The notes beneath the pieces are model-generated. The model did not search any database, was not told the DNA's origin, and saw only the letters and a program-made list of their open reading frames with translations. Shown here one piece after another: positions 9,185-20,565 of a stretch of DNA of 64,000 nucleotides. This DNA comes from Candidatus Sphingomonas phytovorans (GTDB lineage: Bacteria; Pseudomonadota; Alphaproteobacteria; Sphingomonadales; Sphingomonadaceae). The position numbers and the translations under genes were made by a program. The stretch lies in NCBI GenBank assembly GCA_029202385.1, contig CP119314.1:2978501-3042500 (forward strand), in the 5' to 3' direction. The first letter of the stretch is position 1; each line of letters opens with the position of its first letter.

Positions 9185-9425
9185 ATGTCCTCCGATCGCG
9201 TGGCATGCAGGGACAATCGTTTCGAACACGCTAAACCTCCGATGCGGAGACGCTTTAAATATTGGGCGCGCACCAGTGTAGCAGCCCCGCTCTCGATAAA
9301 GCCGATCTTATTCACGCCTTGAACCTGTGTCCGTACCGATGTCGCGTGATCATGGTCTGCTCGATGTGCGGGTCAATGGCCGGCAGATCCGCATGAGCGA
9401 CACCTTTGAAGACAAGGGCGCACTG

Positions 9426-9722
9426 AGTTTAGGGGTTGTTGCACGTGTCACCGTAATCAGGGTCGGTTGCGCGCACCCCGCGCCACAGCACCTGCCCTCA
9501 CCGTCCACCACGCAAATGTGCGTGCTCTTGTCCGAAACATCCAAACCAGCATACATCGCCATCGGTCATCCTCCTGCTCTGGAGCCCCGAAAGGCGACTC
9601 CACACCCAAGCACCAGGATGACTGCTCCAATTACGCCCCGTCACCGTAATTACAGAGATGACTTCGCATCAGGCAGGAGGGCGGCTACTTCAATTACGCG
9701 ACGTCACCGTAACCCCTAAACT
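9426..9722 (-). mobile_element. IS110-derived mini-element (internally deleted)
   Basis: A 297-bp segment bounded by perfect 12-bp inverted repeats: AGTTTAGGGGTT at 9426-9437 and its complement at 9711-9722. It contains the first ~35 codons of an IS110-type transposase (9562 down to about 9458) and about 150 bp of leader upstream of it. GTCACCGTAA occurs three times inside (9447, 9640, 9703); the last two lie in 22-bp near-copies 63 bp apart. This looks like a MITE-like deletion derivative keeping both ends. The deaminase gene next door ends inside its right repeat. Confidence 0.7.
9458..9562 (-). pseudogene. IS110-family transposase, N-terminal remnant
   Basis: Starting at the ATG at 9562 the frame reads MAMYAGLDVSDKSTHICVVD, the conserved N-terminus (RuvC-like first Asp in GLDVSDK) of IS110 transposases. 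After GEGR a 1-nt shift is needed to keep the family-like sequence VLWRGVRATDPD, after which homology stops at the element's terminal repeat. Clearly inactive: only about 35 of some 300-400 codons remain and they are frameshifted. Confidence 0.8.
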
Positions 9723-11350
9723 ACGCTATCTTTTAAATTAGCTTCGACTCCATCAACTTTCCCAAATATTTTTGCCGTCGCGAACAATTCCAACCTCGTA
9801 TAGTTCGGAACTATTACATCGATCATGGGAGTAGGATATTCGTAGTACCATTTTGTAGCAACCCCACCCTCTTTTCTTTTTCCTTTCTCGAAGATATCGC
9901 GATATCTAAACGGGGAGATTCCCAGAAAAGGATGAAAAGTTACCCTCGTGCTACTAGACCTACCCAATTCTATCTCATTGTGATGCAATTCCTTTGCGCG
10001 GCTTTTGGGATACGGCTCAAGAAAAAACACTCTGGAGACGCCGGAGGCCAAGATATGCTTTGTACAATTGTGACATGGGAAAGCCGTACAAAACAGTATT
10101 CCACCCTTAATTGATCGCCCTGTTCTGGCCGCATCGCATATCGCGTTCATTTCCGCATGAACAACACGCCCGAACTCAGTAAGATCCGATATCAAAGAAC
10201 CATGTAGACAGCCGCAGCCGTCCGCATCTCCCTCACCCTTCTTCTTGAGAAGGACATCAATCAGCTGCCCACCCGACCTGGCAAGATCCTTGGCACGATC
10301 GGAAAGGAGCTTATTAGATTCCAAACGTTCTAGAATATCCCGAAGAACTTCCCGCTTCAGTATATCATTCGGGTCGTTTCCAATTTTCACATCCCTGAAA
10401 TCTGGCTCTTCAGTATCCCAGTAGGTACCCCCAAATGCCTTGGGGACTTCGTTGCAGCCCTGTGTAATCAATTCCCCATCTGCCGAAAATATCGCCGCCC
10501 CCACCTGCCGAGACAAGTCAGCCGATCTCAACGCAGCCGCTTTAGCCGCATACATTCCAAATTCGGTTTTCGTGGGAGAAATGTCGTTCAATCCAAAAAG
10601 GGCATTGACAAATCGCTCTATTTTTGAACGCATCGGGGCAGCGGACAATCCATCAATAAAGACATCAGCGAGATGAAACGCATCTCTTAGATGCTGGCCA
10701 TGACTGTCGGCATCTTCGCTCGCATCCTTAAGGGCCAAGCTCTCAGCAAAGGCCAATATCTTAGATTGCTTCGTAGTTAATGGGAGGGTTCTTTTGATCT
10801 TTTCAGTTATAACATTTATTCTGTCCTCTTCGGTTGCGAAAGCAGAAATCAGAACAAATTGCTTACCGTAGATATTTCGCAGGAGTTTAACCTCTTCTGG
10901 CCTTTTTATTTGGCGCACGATGTAAGCAACCCGATGGCACACCTTGTCTTCTCGAGCAACATCCACAAAAGGGGCAAAACCCTGATCTTCCTCTTCGCCA
11001 ACCAAATCGAGACCTTGAAGATTCCCTCTTTCACGCCGTATCGCATCAACCACAAATCTCATCGCCCAAGCCGGATCATTATTATCACGACATATTTGGC
11101 TAGTGTGATCCATTTTATATTTTATCTGAGAATAGTAATCTTGGCGTACGGGAATTTTGACGGATGATGGGATCTCAGCAATTTCGCGAGTTAGGCGAAT
11201 GGGCACCGTTTTATAGTCAACAGCATGGAGAGCATCTGTCAGCGCGGTGGAAATGGCGTCGATATCGATGCCTATGGGGCCCGCTATCCCGAAAACCAAT
11301 TCAGGATAGCGAATAGAGCTAAAATCGTACGCCATTTCTTGGACCCCCAT
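9716..11350 (-). CDS. AvcD-like anti-phage dCTP/dCMP deaminase
   Basis: About 544 aa in two parts. The N-terminus (ELVFGIAGPIGIDIDAIS) resembles the P-loop-like domain of AvcD/DCD defence deaminases; the Walker Lys-Ser/Thr is not present, so it looks degenerate. The C-terminal third is a zinc cytidine/deoxycytidylate deaminase: HAEMNAI (His ligand and catalytic Glu) and PCHNCTKHI (two Cys ligands). Proteins of this architecture deplete dCTP/dCMP during phage infection, and in Vibrio are silenced by the AvcI RNA. GC content is far below the neighbours, suggesting horizontal transfer. ATG 11350 follows AGAGGG; a GTG at 11353 and ATG 11335 are alternatives. Confidence 0.88.
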   Translation of the reverse strand: MGVQEMAYDFSSIRYPELVFGIAGPIGIDIDAISTALTDALHAVDYKTVPIRLTREIAEIPSSVKIPVRQDYYSQIKYKMDHTSQICRDNNDPAWAMRFVVDAIRRERGNLQGLDLVGEEEDQGFAPFVDVAREDKVCHRVAYIVRQIKRPEEVKLLRNIYGKQFVLISAFATEEDRINVITEKIKRTLPLTTKQSKILAFAESLALKDASEDADSHGQHLRDAFHLADVFIDGLSAAPMRSKIERFVNALFGLNDISPTKTEFGMYAAKAAALRSADLSRQVGAAIFSADGELITQGCNEVPKAFGGTYWDTEEPDFRDVKIGNDPNDILKREVLRDILERLESNKLLSDRAKDLARSGGQLIDVLLKKKGEGDADGCGCLHGSLISDLTEFGRVVHAEMNAICDAARTGRSIKGGILFCTAFPCHNCTKHILASGVSRVFFLEPYPKSRAKELHHNEIELGRSSSTRVTFHPFLGISPFRYRDIFEKGKRKEGGVATKWYYEYPTPMIDVIVPNYTRLELFATAKIFGKVDGVEANLKDSVV

Positions 11351-11412
11351 CACGCCCTCTGGCGTTCCCCATTCTCAACGCTAGAGTGTGAATCGGTCAA
11401 GGGAGAGCAGCG

Positions 11413-11577
11413 ATGGAGAAAGAATCCTATGGCGAACAACGAGCCCGTCAAGCGGCTCAGGTAGCATTAGAATTTGCACGGCAAATGGGTGGTACTTTTG
11501 TGAGTGATTCTGATCGCAGAACGACATTTGCCGCTCGAAGCGGGTCGAATCAAACCCAACAGAAATCAAATCGATAA
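11413..11577 (+). CDS. small ORF divergent from the AvcD-like gene
   Basis: 54 codons, below usual gene-calling length. Support: a good ribosome-binding sequence (GGGAGAG, 6 bp before the ATG) and a strong intrinsic terminator 13 bp after the stop (11591-11620), so it has a complete transcription unit. The product starts MEKESYGEQRARQAAQVALE, is helical and charged at first, and ends Gln/Ser/Asn-rich. No family recognised. Its position, head-to-head with a defence deaminase across about 60 bp, suggests a regulator or antitoxin. Alternatively the transcript itself could be the functional RNA. Confidence 0.55.
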   Translation: MEKESYGEQRARQAAQVALEFARQMGGTFVSDSDRRTTFAARSGSNQTQQKSNR

Positions 11578-11590
11578 GTCAAAACCTGAG

Positions 11591-11620
11591 GGCCGCGGTT
11601 AGTCCGCGGCCTTTGATTTT
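11591..11620 (+). terminator. intrinsic terminator after the small ORF, convergent with uvrA
   Basis: GGCCGCGG (11591-11598), loop TTAGT, CCGCGGCC (11604-11611), then TTTGATTTT. It is an 8-bp GC-perfect stem with a T-rich tail on the + strand, and may also limit uvrA transcripts from the other side. Confidence 0.85.
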
Positions 11621-11626
11621 CTGAGG

Positions 11627-14677
<3,051 letters not shown>

Positions 14678-14868
14678 AAAACCACTCTGTTCCAGATTTG
14701 TTCTTGAGATAAAGAAGGCCGCGCGGCAGGTCAACGCGTGATGCGCCGATGTGGTGTCGAACCGGCGCCGGGGCAAGCGGGCGGAATCGTTGCGGCGGCG
14801 TGACGGCCATCACGCGTCCCGGAAAACCGGCAGGCGCATCATTCCTCCACCAACAGAGGAGGAAGGCG

Positions 14869-15189
14869 ATGACGAGCAATTATCAGCTTGCCTATGACGC
14901 GATCGAGGCATTTATCGCCGAGCACCACAGCGACGACAGCGGCGCCTGGCAGGAGCTGATCCCGGATGCGGATCTCGGCTATACGTCCGAAGGATGGGAA
15001 GCCGCGGCGACGGCGATCGTCAACCTGTTCAACGACAGCCTGCCCGATGGCGGCAAGATCAGGGTGCCCGTCCAGGCAAAGCGCAATGCCCTGAGCAAGC
15101 CGCTGATCGAGTTCCAGCGCTATCTGGCCGCCAAGGCGGACGAGGCAGGGGCAAGGTCGACCATCCGGCCGATGGAGATGCGGGCATGA
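14869..15189 (+). CDS. hypothetical protein
   Basis: 106 aa, soluble, acidic, mostly helical (NYQLAYDAIEAFIAEHHSDD ... PLIEFQRYLAAKADEAG). An excellent AGAGGAGGAAGG ribosome site precedes the ATG at 14869. The stop overlaps the next gene by 4 bp (ATGA), so it is translationally coupled to the secreted barrel-like protein. It is divergent from uvrA. No domain recognised. Confidence 0.75.
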   Translation: MTSNYQLAYDAIEAFIAEHHSDDSGAWQELIPDADLGYTSEGWEAAATAIVNLFNDSLPDGGKIRVPVQAKRNALSKPLIEFQRYLAAKADEAGARSTIRPMEMRA

Positions 15190-16598
15190 CCGGCCCCGCC
15201 AGACCGGGCCTGCGGGCCTCGGCCCTCGCGTTGGCAGCAGCAGCCGCCGCCATGATCGCCGGAGAGGCGGAGGCAAGGGATACCCCCGCTGCCTCGACGG
15301 TGTTCGACCGAGCTTGCGCCGGCCATGCCAGCGGGAAGATCGGCCAGGTCGATCTGGCCAAGGCGGTGCTGACCGAGGCGGGCAAGAGCCCGACCGACTG
15401 GGCGGTCGAACGGCCGGCGCCCGAAGGGCCGGACCTCTCGCTCACGCTCGCCGAGACCTATGCGCGCATGGTGCGCCGGCTGGGCGCTATCCAGGCGGGG
15501 ACCGAGGCCGAGCCAGCCGGCGATGCCTATATCCTGCAAGCCACGATGGATCGCCTCGAAGGACAGATCCGGCGCGCCAGGCCGGAGGATGGTTCATCGC
15601 TGAGCCTGGAGGGCGGAGTGCCGGCCGCCAGGCCTTTCCTGTTCCAGCCGGCATTTTCCGGCGCGGTCTTCACCTGCAAGGCTGATCAATCCGGAACCAC
15701 ATTCATTAGCGGATGGGAGGATTTCACCGCGCCAGCGGCCATTTCACTGCGGGCGACACCCGAAGAACTCGGGATGCTGGGCGATGAAAGGCGGGACGCG
15801 GGCGCGGTGGCGCTCGCCTTCGACCGGACTCGCTCGACGCTGGACGACGGCAGCCGCAAGACCGACACCAATCTGGCGATCAGCGGCACGCTCGGAATCC
15901 GGCTGACGTCGCCGACATCGGCGAGAAGCATTTCCTATCTCTATGGCCGATACGACCTCAACCATGCGCGCACCCACCCAGCGCCGGCGCTCGCCCCGGG
16001 CGCCTCCCAGAGCGACGGGGATACGGATGCGCTTGAGACCGGCATCCTGCTTCACACGCAGCTCACCGGAGAGACGAGCGATTTCAAGCTGTTCCTCGAT
16101 ACGCAGGCCGGCGCGATCTTCGACTTCGCCAACGATGCCAGCCGCGTGAAGCTGAGCGCCCTGCTGAGGCCAGTCGCGCCGGGCACCGGCATCGGCCTGT
16201 GCGACTTCGAGCGGGCCACTATGCTGATCCCGCAGATCGGCCTGAAGACACGGTGTCGCGTGCAGATCGAGATCCAGGCAGCGGAGGTGACGAAACGGGG
16301 CACCACCAAATTGGGATCGTTCGACACCTTCCTTGCCGCGGGCGCCCGGGGCGAATTCGAGGCATTCCTGCCGATGAGCGACAAGACGGAGCTGCTCGGC
16401 AACGTCAAATACCGGTATCTTCCAGTCCTTCATGGCGCGCCCAACAAGATCGAGCGCCTGGAGGCGCAGATCAAGCAGCGTTTCTGGACCAGTTCCAATG
16501 TCGGGATCGATATCGGCTTCACCTATACCAACGGAACCAACGAACTATCGTTCGAGCACGAAAACATCCTCACCTTCGGCCTTGGCATCATTTATTGA
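15186..16598 (+). CDS. secreted, probable outer-membrane beta-barrel protein
   Basis: 470 aa. Signal peptide at the N-terminus (ALALAAAAAAMIAGEAEA). The second half alternates polar and hydrophobic residues as in beta-barrels, and the protein ends FGLGIIY, with a terminal aromatic as in outer-membrane barrels recognised by BamA. Cys residues (DRACAG, FTCKAD, GLCDFER, KTRCRVQ) could form periplasmic disulfides. The family is not recognised; the barrel assignment is inference. Confidence 0.65.
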   Translation: MTGPARPGLRASALALAAAAAAMIAGEAEARDTPAASTVFDRACAGHASGKIGQVDLAKAVLTEAGKSPTDWAVERPAPEGPDLSLTLAETYARMVRRLGAIQAGTEAEPAGDAYILQATMDRLEGQIRRARPEDGSSLSLEGGVPAARPFLFQPAFSGAVFTCKADQSGTTFISGWEDFTAPAAISLRATPEELGMLGDERRDAGAVALAFDRTRSTLDDGSRKTDTNLAISGTLGIRLTSPTSARSISYLYGRYDLNHARTHPAPALAPGASQSDGDTDALETGILLHTQLTGETSDFKLFLDTQAGAIFDFANDASRVKLSALLRPVAPGTGIGLCDFERATMLIPQIGLKTRCRVQIEIQAAEVTKRGTTKLGSFDTFLAAGARGEFEAFLPMSDKTELLGNVKYRYLPVLHGAPNKIERLEAQIKQRFWTSSNVGIDIGFTYTNGTNELSFEHENILTFGLGIIY

Positions 16599-16616
16599 GG
16601 AAGAGGCTCTTCCCGC

Positions 16617-17102
16617 TCACCCCCCGCCGGGTCCGGCCGCCGCGTCGACATATCGCGTGTCGGTCGGCCCGATGCCGGTGATGTACACCGTCACGGGCGT
16701 GGCGCCCGTCCGGGCGAAATGGGCGATATCGGCCGGCTCGGCATAGAAGCTGCCGGGCGGAAGGGCCTTGAACGCAGCGTCGGCCGCCTTGTCGCCATAG
16801 CCGAAATACCAGGTGCCGGAGACGACGGTCGCGGTGCGATCGTCGCGGTGGCGGTGGGCGGCAATGCGGGTGTTGGCGGGGACGGTGAGCGCGATCGTGT
16901 AGAGGCCGGCCCTGGTCGGGTCGCCCGACAGGATTCGGGTGCGGATGCCCGCCACGCCCGAGGTGCCGGCGCCAGCCCCAAGCGCCGGCAGCGCCGCGAC
17001 GTCAGCCGGGGCAAGGCGGAGATGGCCGCCCTCCCCCGTCTGCGCCGCGCCCGTGGCGGCGAGCGGCAGGAGGACCGCCGCCAGCCAGAGGCGCCGGCTC
17101 AT
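16617..17102 (-). CDS. secreted cupin-domain protein
   Basis: 161 aa with a signal peptide (LWLAAVLLPLAATGAAQ). A single cupin barrel carries the metal-site pattern H83/H85 (AAHRHRDD) and H128 (DIAHFA). Its start overlaps the stop of the alpha/beta hydrolase gene by 4 bp, so it is the second gene of that operon. It probably binds a divalent metal in the periplasm; the reaction is unknown. Confidence 0.82.
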   Translation of the reverse strand: MSRRLWLAAVLLPLAATGAAQTGEGGHLRLAPADVAALPALGAGAGTSGVAGIRTRILSGDPTRAGLYTIALTVPANTRIAAHRHRDDRTATVVSGTWYFGYGDKAADAAFKALPPGSFYAEPADIAHFARTGATPVTVYITGIGPTDTRYVDAAAGPGGG

Positions 17103-18019
17103 TGCGCGGGCACCAGGAAAGCGCGGACCATCTTCACGGTCGAGTCGGGATTTTCCTCCATGATCCAGTGGCCGGAACCGGGGACGACGCCTTCGGTGAC
17201 ATTATCGGCCGCGGCGCGCATCACCACTGCCATCATCGGGCCGAAGCTCTTCTCCCCGCCGAGGGCGAGGACCGGCATCTTGAGCTTGCCGTTCGTCGCC
17301 AGCACCGCGCGGTCGTCGATCACGTCCTGATCGAAGGCGGCGAACTGGGCGAAGCCGGAATGCATCGCGCCGGGCATCGCGTAGAGCTTCGCATAATGCT
17401 CCCGCGAGGCTTCGCTGAAATGCTTCGGGTCAGCCGAGAATTCGTTCCAGAAGCGATCGAGATAGATTCGCTCCCGGCCGGCGACCAGCCGCTCCATGTC
17501 CGGCCCGCCGAAACGGAAATGCCAGAGCAACGGGCTTTTGAGGATCTCGTCCCAGGGACCTACCCCCGGGATAGGCGCGTCGATCAGCACGAAACGGTTG
17601 ACCCGATCGGGATGATTCGCCGCGAAGGCGAAGCCGACCATGTTGCCGATGTCATGGGTGACCAGGTCGGCCTTGCCGATCTTCAGCCGGTCCAGCACGC
17701 CCAGCACGTCGCCGGCCTGGGTCTTCTTGTCGAAGCCGCCCGCCGGCTTGGAGGACAGGCCGAGGCCGCGCAGGTCGGGGACGATCACCAGGTGGTCGCG
17801 CATCAGGTCGGCCGCCATCGGCGCCCACATGTCGCCGGTCTCGCCATAGCCATGGAGCAGGACGACCGCTGGCCCCTTGCCGCCAATGCGGACATGGATG
17901 GTCGCGCCGTTCGTCGCGATTTCCTCGGTATGGAAGGCGGCTGGATAAGGCGGCACCTGCGCCGCGGCGGGCGCGGCCATCATCAGGGCGGCACCGGCAA
18001 GCATCAACGAACGAAGCAT
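17099..18019 (-). CDS. secreted alpha/beta hydrolase with Asp nucleophile (epoxide hydrolase/haloalkane dehalogenase type)
   Basis: 306 aa. Signal peptide (MLAGALMMAAPAAAQ-like) then an alpha/beta-hydrolase domain: oxyanion HGYG at 56-59, the nucleophile elbow THDIGN with D123 where esterases have Ser, and H284 in GSGHW. An Asp nucleophile points to epoxide hydrolase or dehalogenase chemistry rather than ester hydrolysis. Co-transcribed with the cupin gene and divergent from a LysR regulator that probably controls it. Start at ATG 18019, which gives the signal peptide. Confidence 0.85.
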   Translation of the reverse strand: MLRSLMLAGAALMMAAPAAAQVPPYPAAFHTEEIATNGATIHVRIGGKGPAVVLLHGYGETGDMWAPMAADLMRDHLVIVPDLRGLGLSSKPAGGFDKKTQAGDVLGVLDRLKIGKADLVTHDIGNMVGFAFAANHPDRVNRFVLIDAPIPGVGPWDEILKSPLLWHFRFGGPDMERLVAGRERIYLDRFWNEFSADPKHFSEASREHYAKLYAMPGAMHSGFAQFAAFDQDVIDDRAVLATNGKLKMPVLALGGEKSFGPMMAVVMRAAADNVTEGVVPGSGHWIMEENPDSTVKMVRAFLVPAQ

Positions 18020-18085
18020 GGATATTTCCCCAGTTGCGAGGTGCCACCAGGCACCCTCTGCCCGCTGAAAATGATCGCAATGCAC

Positions 18086-18136
18086 CGTTCGGACTAGTAG
18101 GATTATCCTGAAACTTGTGTCCGGAATAACCGAACG
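18086..18136. promoter_or_regulatory. candidate LysR operator region
   Basis: The 117-bp divergent promoter holds the palindrome AGGATTATCCT (18099-18109) and a wider inverted pair CGTTCGG (18086-18092) / CCGAACG (18130-18136), the latter ending right at the LysR start codon. LysR proteins typically bind such sites between divergent genes; assignment to this regulator is inference. Confidence 0.4.
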
Positions 18137-19033
18137 ATGATCAAGATGGACGGGCTGGTGGCCTTCACCGCGATCACCGAGGCGGGATCGATCAGCGGCG
18201 CCGCCCGCCGGCTCGGTTTCGCGAAGTCGGTGGTGAGCGAGCGGCTGGCCGAGCTTGAGCGCACCCTCGGCACGCGGCTGATCCAGCGCACGACGCGCAA
18301 GCTGGCGCTGACCGAGGACGGTCACAGCTTCCTGCCGCGCGCGCAGCAAATCCTGTACCAGACGCGCGAGGCGGCGGCGGAAATGGCGCAGCGGCACGGG
18401 ACACTGGCCGGGCCGCTACGGGTATCGGGTCCGGTCGGGTTCGGCGTCCTGCATCTTGGCCCCGCGCTGAACGATTTCCTTCGGGCGCATCCGGAAATCG
18501 ACCTGACGCTTGAACTTGACGACGGCTTTGTCGACGCGGCGGCGAGCGGGTTCGACGCCGTGATCCGCCACGGTCCGATCGGCGATACGCGACTGGTCGC
18601 GAAGCGGCTCGCGACGACGCGGCGCCTGCTGGTCGCCTCGCCCGGCTATCTGGCGGAGCAGGGCCGGCCGGCGACCCTGGCCGAACTGGCGGCCCATCGC
18701 GGCATCCTCTACGCCAATCGCGATGCCGACTGGCGCTTCGCCGGGGCCGAGGGCTGGATGGTGCTGCGGCCGCGCGCCGCGCTGCGCGTCAACAACGGGC
18801 TGGTCATGCGCGACGCGGCGCTGGCGGGGCTGGGCATCACCTTGCTGCCGACCTTCTTCGTGCATGAGCAACTGGCGAGCGGCGCCCTGGTCGAGGTCGA
18901 TATCGGCATGGCGGCCGAGGGCGCCGAGCTGTTCATCGCCTATCCGCGCGACCGAAGCGCCTCGGCCAAGATCGCCGCGCTGACCGCGAGCCTGCGGCGC
19001 AGCTTCGGCGATCCGCCTTATTGGGACAGATAG
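18137..19033 (+). CDS. LysR-family transcriptional regulator
   Basis: 298 aa. N-terminal winged helix (MDGLVAFTAITEAGSISGAARRLGFAKSVVSERLAELE) followed by the periplasmic-binding-like sensor domain (LAGPLRVSGPVGFGVLHLGP onward). Divergent from the hydrolase/cupin operon, so probably its regulator. The effector is unknown. Confidence 0.93.
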   Translation: MIKMDGLVAFTAITEAGSISGAARRLGFAKSVVSERLAELERTLGTRLIQRTTRKLALTEDGHSFLPRAQQILYQTREAAAEMAQRHGTLAGPLRVSGPVGFGVLHLGPALNDFLRAHPEIDLTLELDDGFVDAAASGFDAVIRHGPIGDTRLVAKRLATTRRLLVASPGYLAEQGRPATLAELAAHRGILYANRDADWRFAGAEGWMVLRPRAALRVNNGLVMRDAALAGLGITLLPTFFVHEQLASGALVEVDIGMAAEGAELFIAYPRDRSASAKIAALTASLRRSFGDPPYWDR

Positions 19034-19056
19034 GGCCGACCGACCGGCCCTGCCCG

Positions 19057-20472
19057 TCAGCCCATCACTGCCTTCGGCTCGAGATAGGCCTCGAGCCCGA
19101 ACACGCCATTCTCCCGGCCGATGCCCGATTGCCTGAAGCCGCCGAACGGGGCGAGCGGCTCCATCGGGGCCGCGTTGATGATGACCCGGCCCGCCACCAG
19201 GCGACCGGCCACCGCGCGGGCGCGCGTTTCATCGGTGCCGGCGACATAGGCGTGGAGGCCATAGTCGGTGTCGTTGGCGATCTCGATCGCCTGCTCGTCA
19301 TCGACATAGGCGATGATCGACAGGACCGGCCCGAAAATCTCCTCGCGCGCGATCGCCATGTCGTTGCTGACATTGGTGAAGATGGTCGGCCGCACGAACC
19401 AGCCGCGCTCCTCCCCCTCGGGCAGCCCCTCTCCGCCCGCCAGCAGCGTCGCGCCTTCCTCCTGCCCCTTGCGGATATAGGACTGGACCCGGTCCCACTG
19501 GCGCTGGCTGACCATCGGGCCGATCGCCGTCTCGGGATCGCGCGGGTCGCCTGACCTGATGCCGGCGACAGCCGCCTTGATCGCCGCCTCGAACTCGGCG
19601 AGCCGCGACGCCGGCACCAGGATGCGCGTCCCGGCGATGCATGCCTGGCCGCTATTGGCGTAGCCCGCCATCAGCGCGAACGGCACGGCTTGGGCGAAAT
19701 CGGCATCGTCAAGGATCAGCATCGGCGACTTGCCGCCAAGCTCGAGCGTGACTCGCTTCATCGTCTCGGCGCCGGCGCGGAGGATGGCGCGGCCGGTCGC
19801 GGTCGACCCGGTGAAGCTGATCTTGGCAATGTCCGGGCTCGCGCTCAGCGTCGCGCCGACCACGTCACCACGGCCGTTGACGATGTTGAACACACCCTTC
19901 GGCACGCCGGCCTCGTGAAGCGCCTCAAGCACGATCCTGGTCTGCATCGCGCTCATCTCGCTCGGCTTGATGACGCAGGTCGACCCGGAGGCGATGACCA
20001 TGGCGAGCTTGCCGCAGATGAAGCCCGCATTGGCGTTCCACGGCGTGATCACCCCGACGACGCCAAGCGGCTCCATCGTCACCGTCGCGGTGCCGATCCG
20101 GCGGGTGAAATCATAGTCCGCGAGCGTCTGCGCGGCGAGGCGGAAGACAGCGACCGCATAGTCGGCCATCCAGGCCGAACGCGAGACCGGGGCGCCATAT
20201 TCCTCGATCGTCGCCTCGACGAGTTCGGCCGCGCGCGCCTCGACGGCATCGGCGAGACGGCCGAGCAGGGCAATCCGTTCCTCCTTCGTGCTGCGCGAGA
20301 ATGGCGGAAAGGCGCGCTTCGCGGCGGCGATGGCGGCGCGGGTATCGGTCTCGTCGCCAAGGCGGACCGTGCCGATGACCGCGCCGGTCGCCGGGTTATG
20401 CAGGTCGAACAGCTCGGTGCCGTGCGGGGTGACGAACGCGCCGTCGATATAGATGGTGTCGATATGGTCCAT
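19057..20472 (-). CDS. NAD(P)+-dependent aldehyde dehydrogenase
   Basis: 471 aa. All ALDH landmarks are present: N146 in TPWNAN, cofactor Lys K169 in VIKPSE, the general base E244 in LELGGKSP and the nucleophile C278 in NSGQACIAG. It oxidises an aldehyde to the acid; the substrate is not deducible. Divergent from a LysR gene with 93 bp between them. Confidence 0.94.
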   Translation of the reverse strand: MDHIDTIYIDGAFVTPHGTELFDLHNPATGAVIGTVRLGDETDTRAAIAAAKRAFPPFSRSTKEERIALLGRLADAVEARAAELVEATIEEYGAPVSRSAWMADYAVAVFRLAAQTLADYDFTRRIGTATVTMEPLGVVGVITPWNANAGFICGKLAMVIASGSTCVIKPSEMSAMQTRIVLEALHEAGVPKGVFNIVNGRGDVVGATLSASPDIAKISFTGSTATGRAILRAGAETMKRVTLELGGKSPMLILDDADFAQAVPFALMAGYANSGQACIAGTRILVPASRLAEFEAAIKAAVAGIRSGDPRDPETAIGPMVSQRQWDRVQSYIRKGQEEGATLLAGGEGLPEGEERGWFVRPTIFTNVSNDMAIAREEIFGPVLSIIAYVDDEQAIEIANDTDYGLHAYVAGTDETRARAVAGRLVAGRVIINAAPMEPLAPFGGFRQSGIGRENGVFGLEAYLEPKAVMG

Positions 20473-20540
20473 GACAGCCTCCTTGGGTGTGGTGCTGATC
20501 TAGGAGGCGGCGATTGATGGTATAAGCTGGACGAATCGGC

Positions 20541-20562
20541 ATGACGTGATGCAGAAAATCAT
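20541..20562. promoter_or_regulatory. candidate LysR operator (ALDH/LysR divergent promoter)
   Basis: TGAT (20547-20550) N7 ATCA (20558-20561) nested in ATGA (20541-20544) ... TCAT (20559-20562), directly upstream of the LysR start. The dyad is the sort LysR proteins bind; short enough that chance is possible. Confidence 0.35.
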
Positions 20563-20565
20563 ACA

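Noticed and set aside
9327..9719. plus-strand ORF starting MSVPMSRDHGLLDVRVNGRQ
   Set aside because: The first 30 codons look protein-like but have no ribosome site I trust and run into the IS110 mini-element; at most a truncated gene start.
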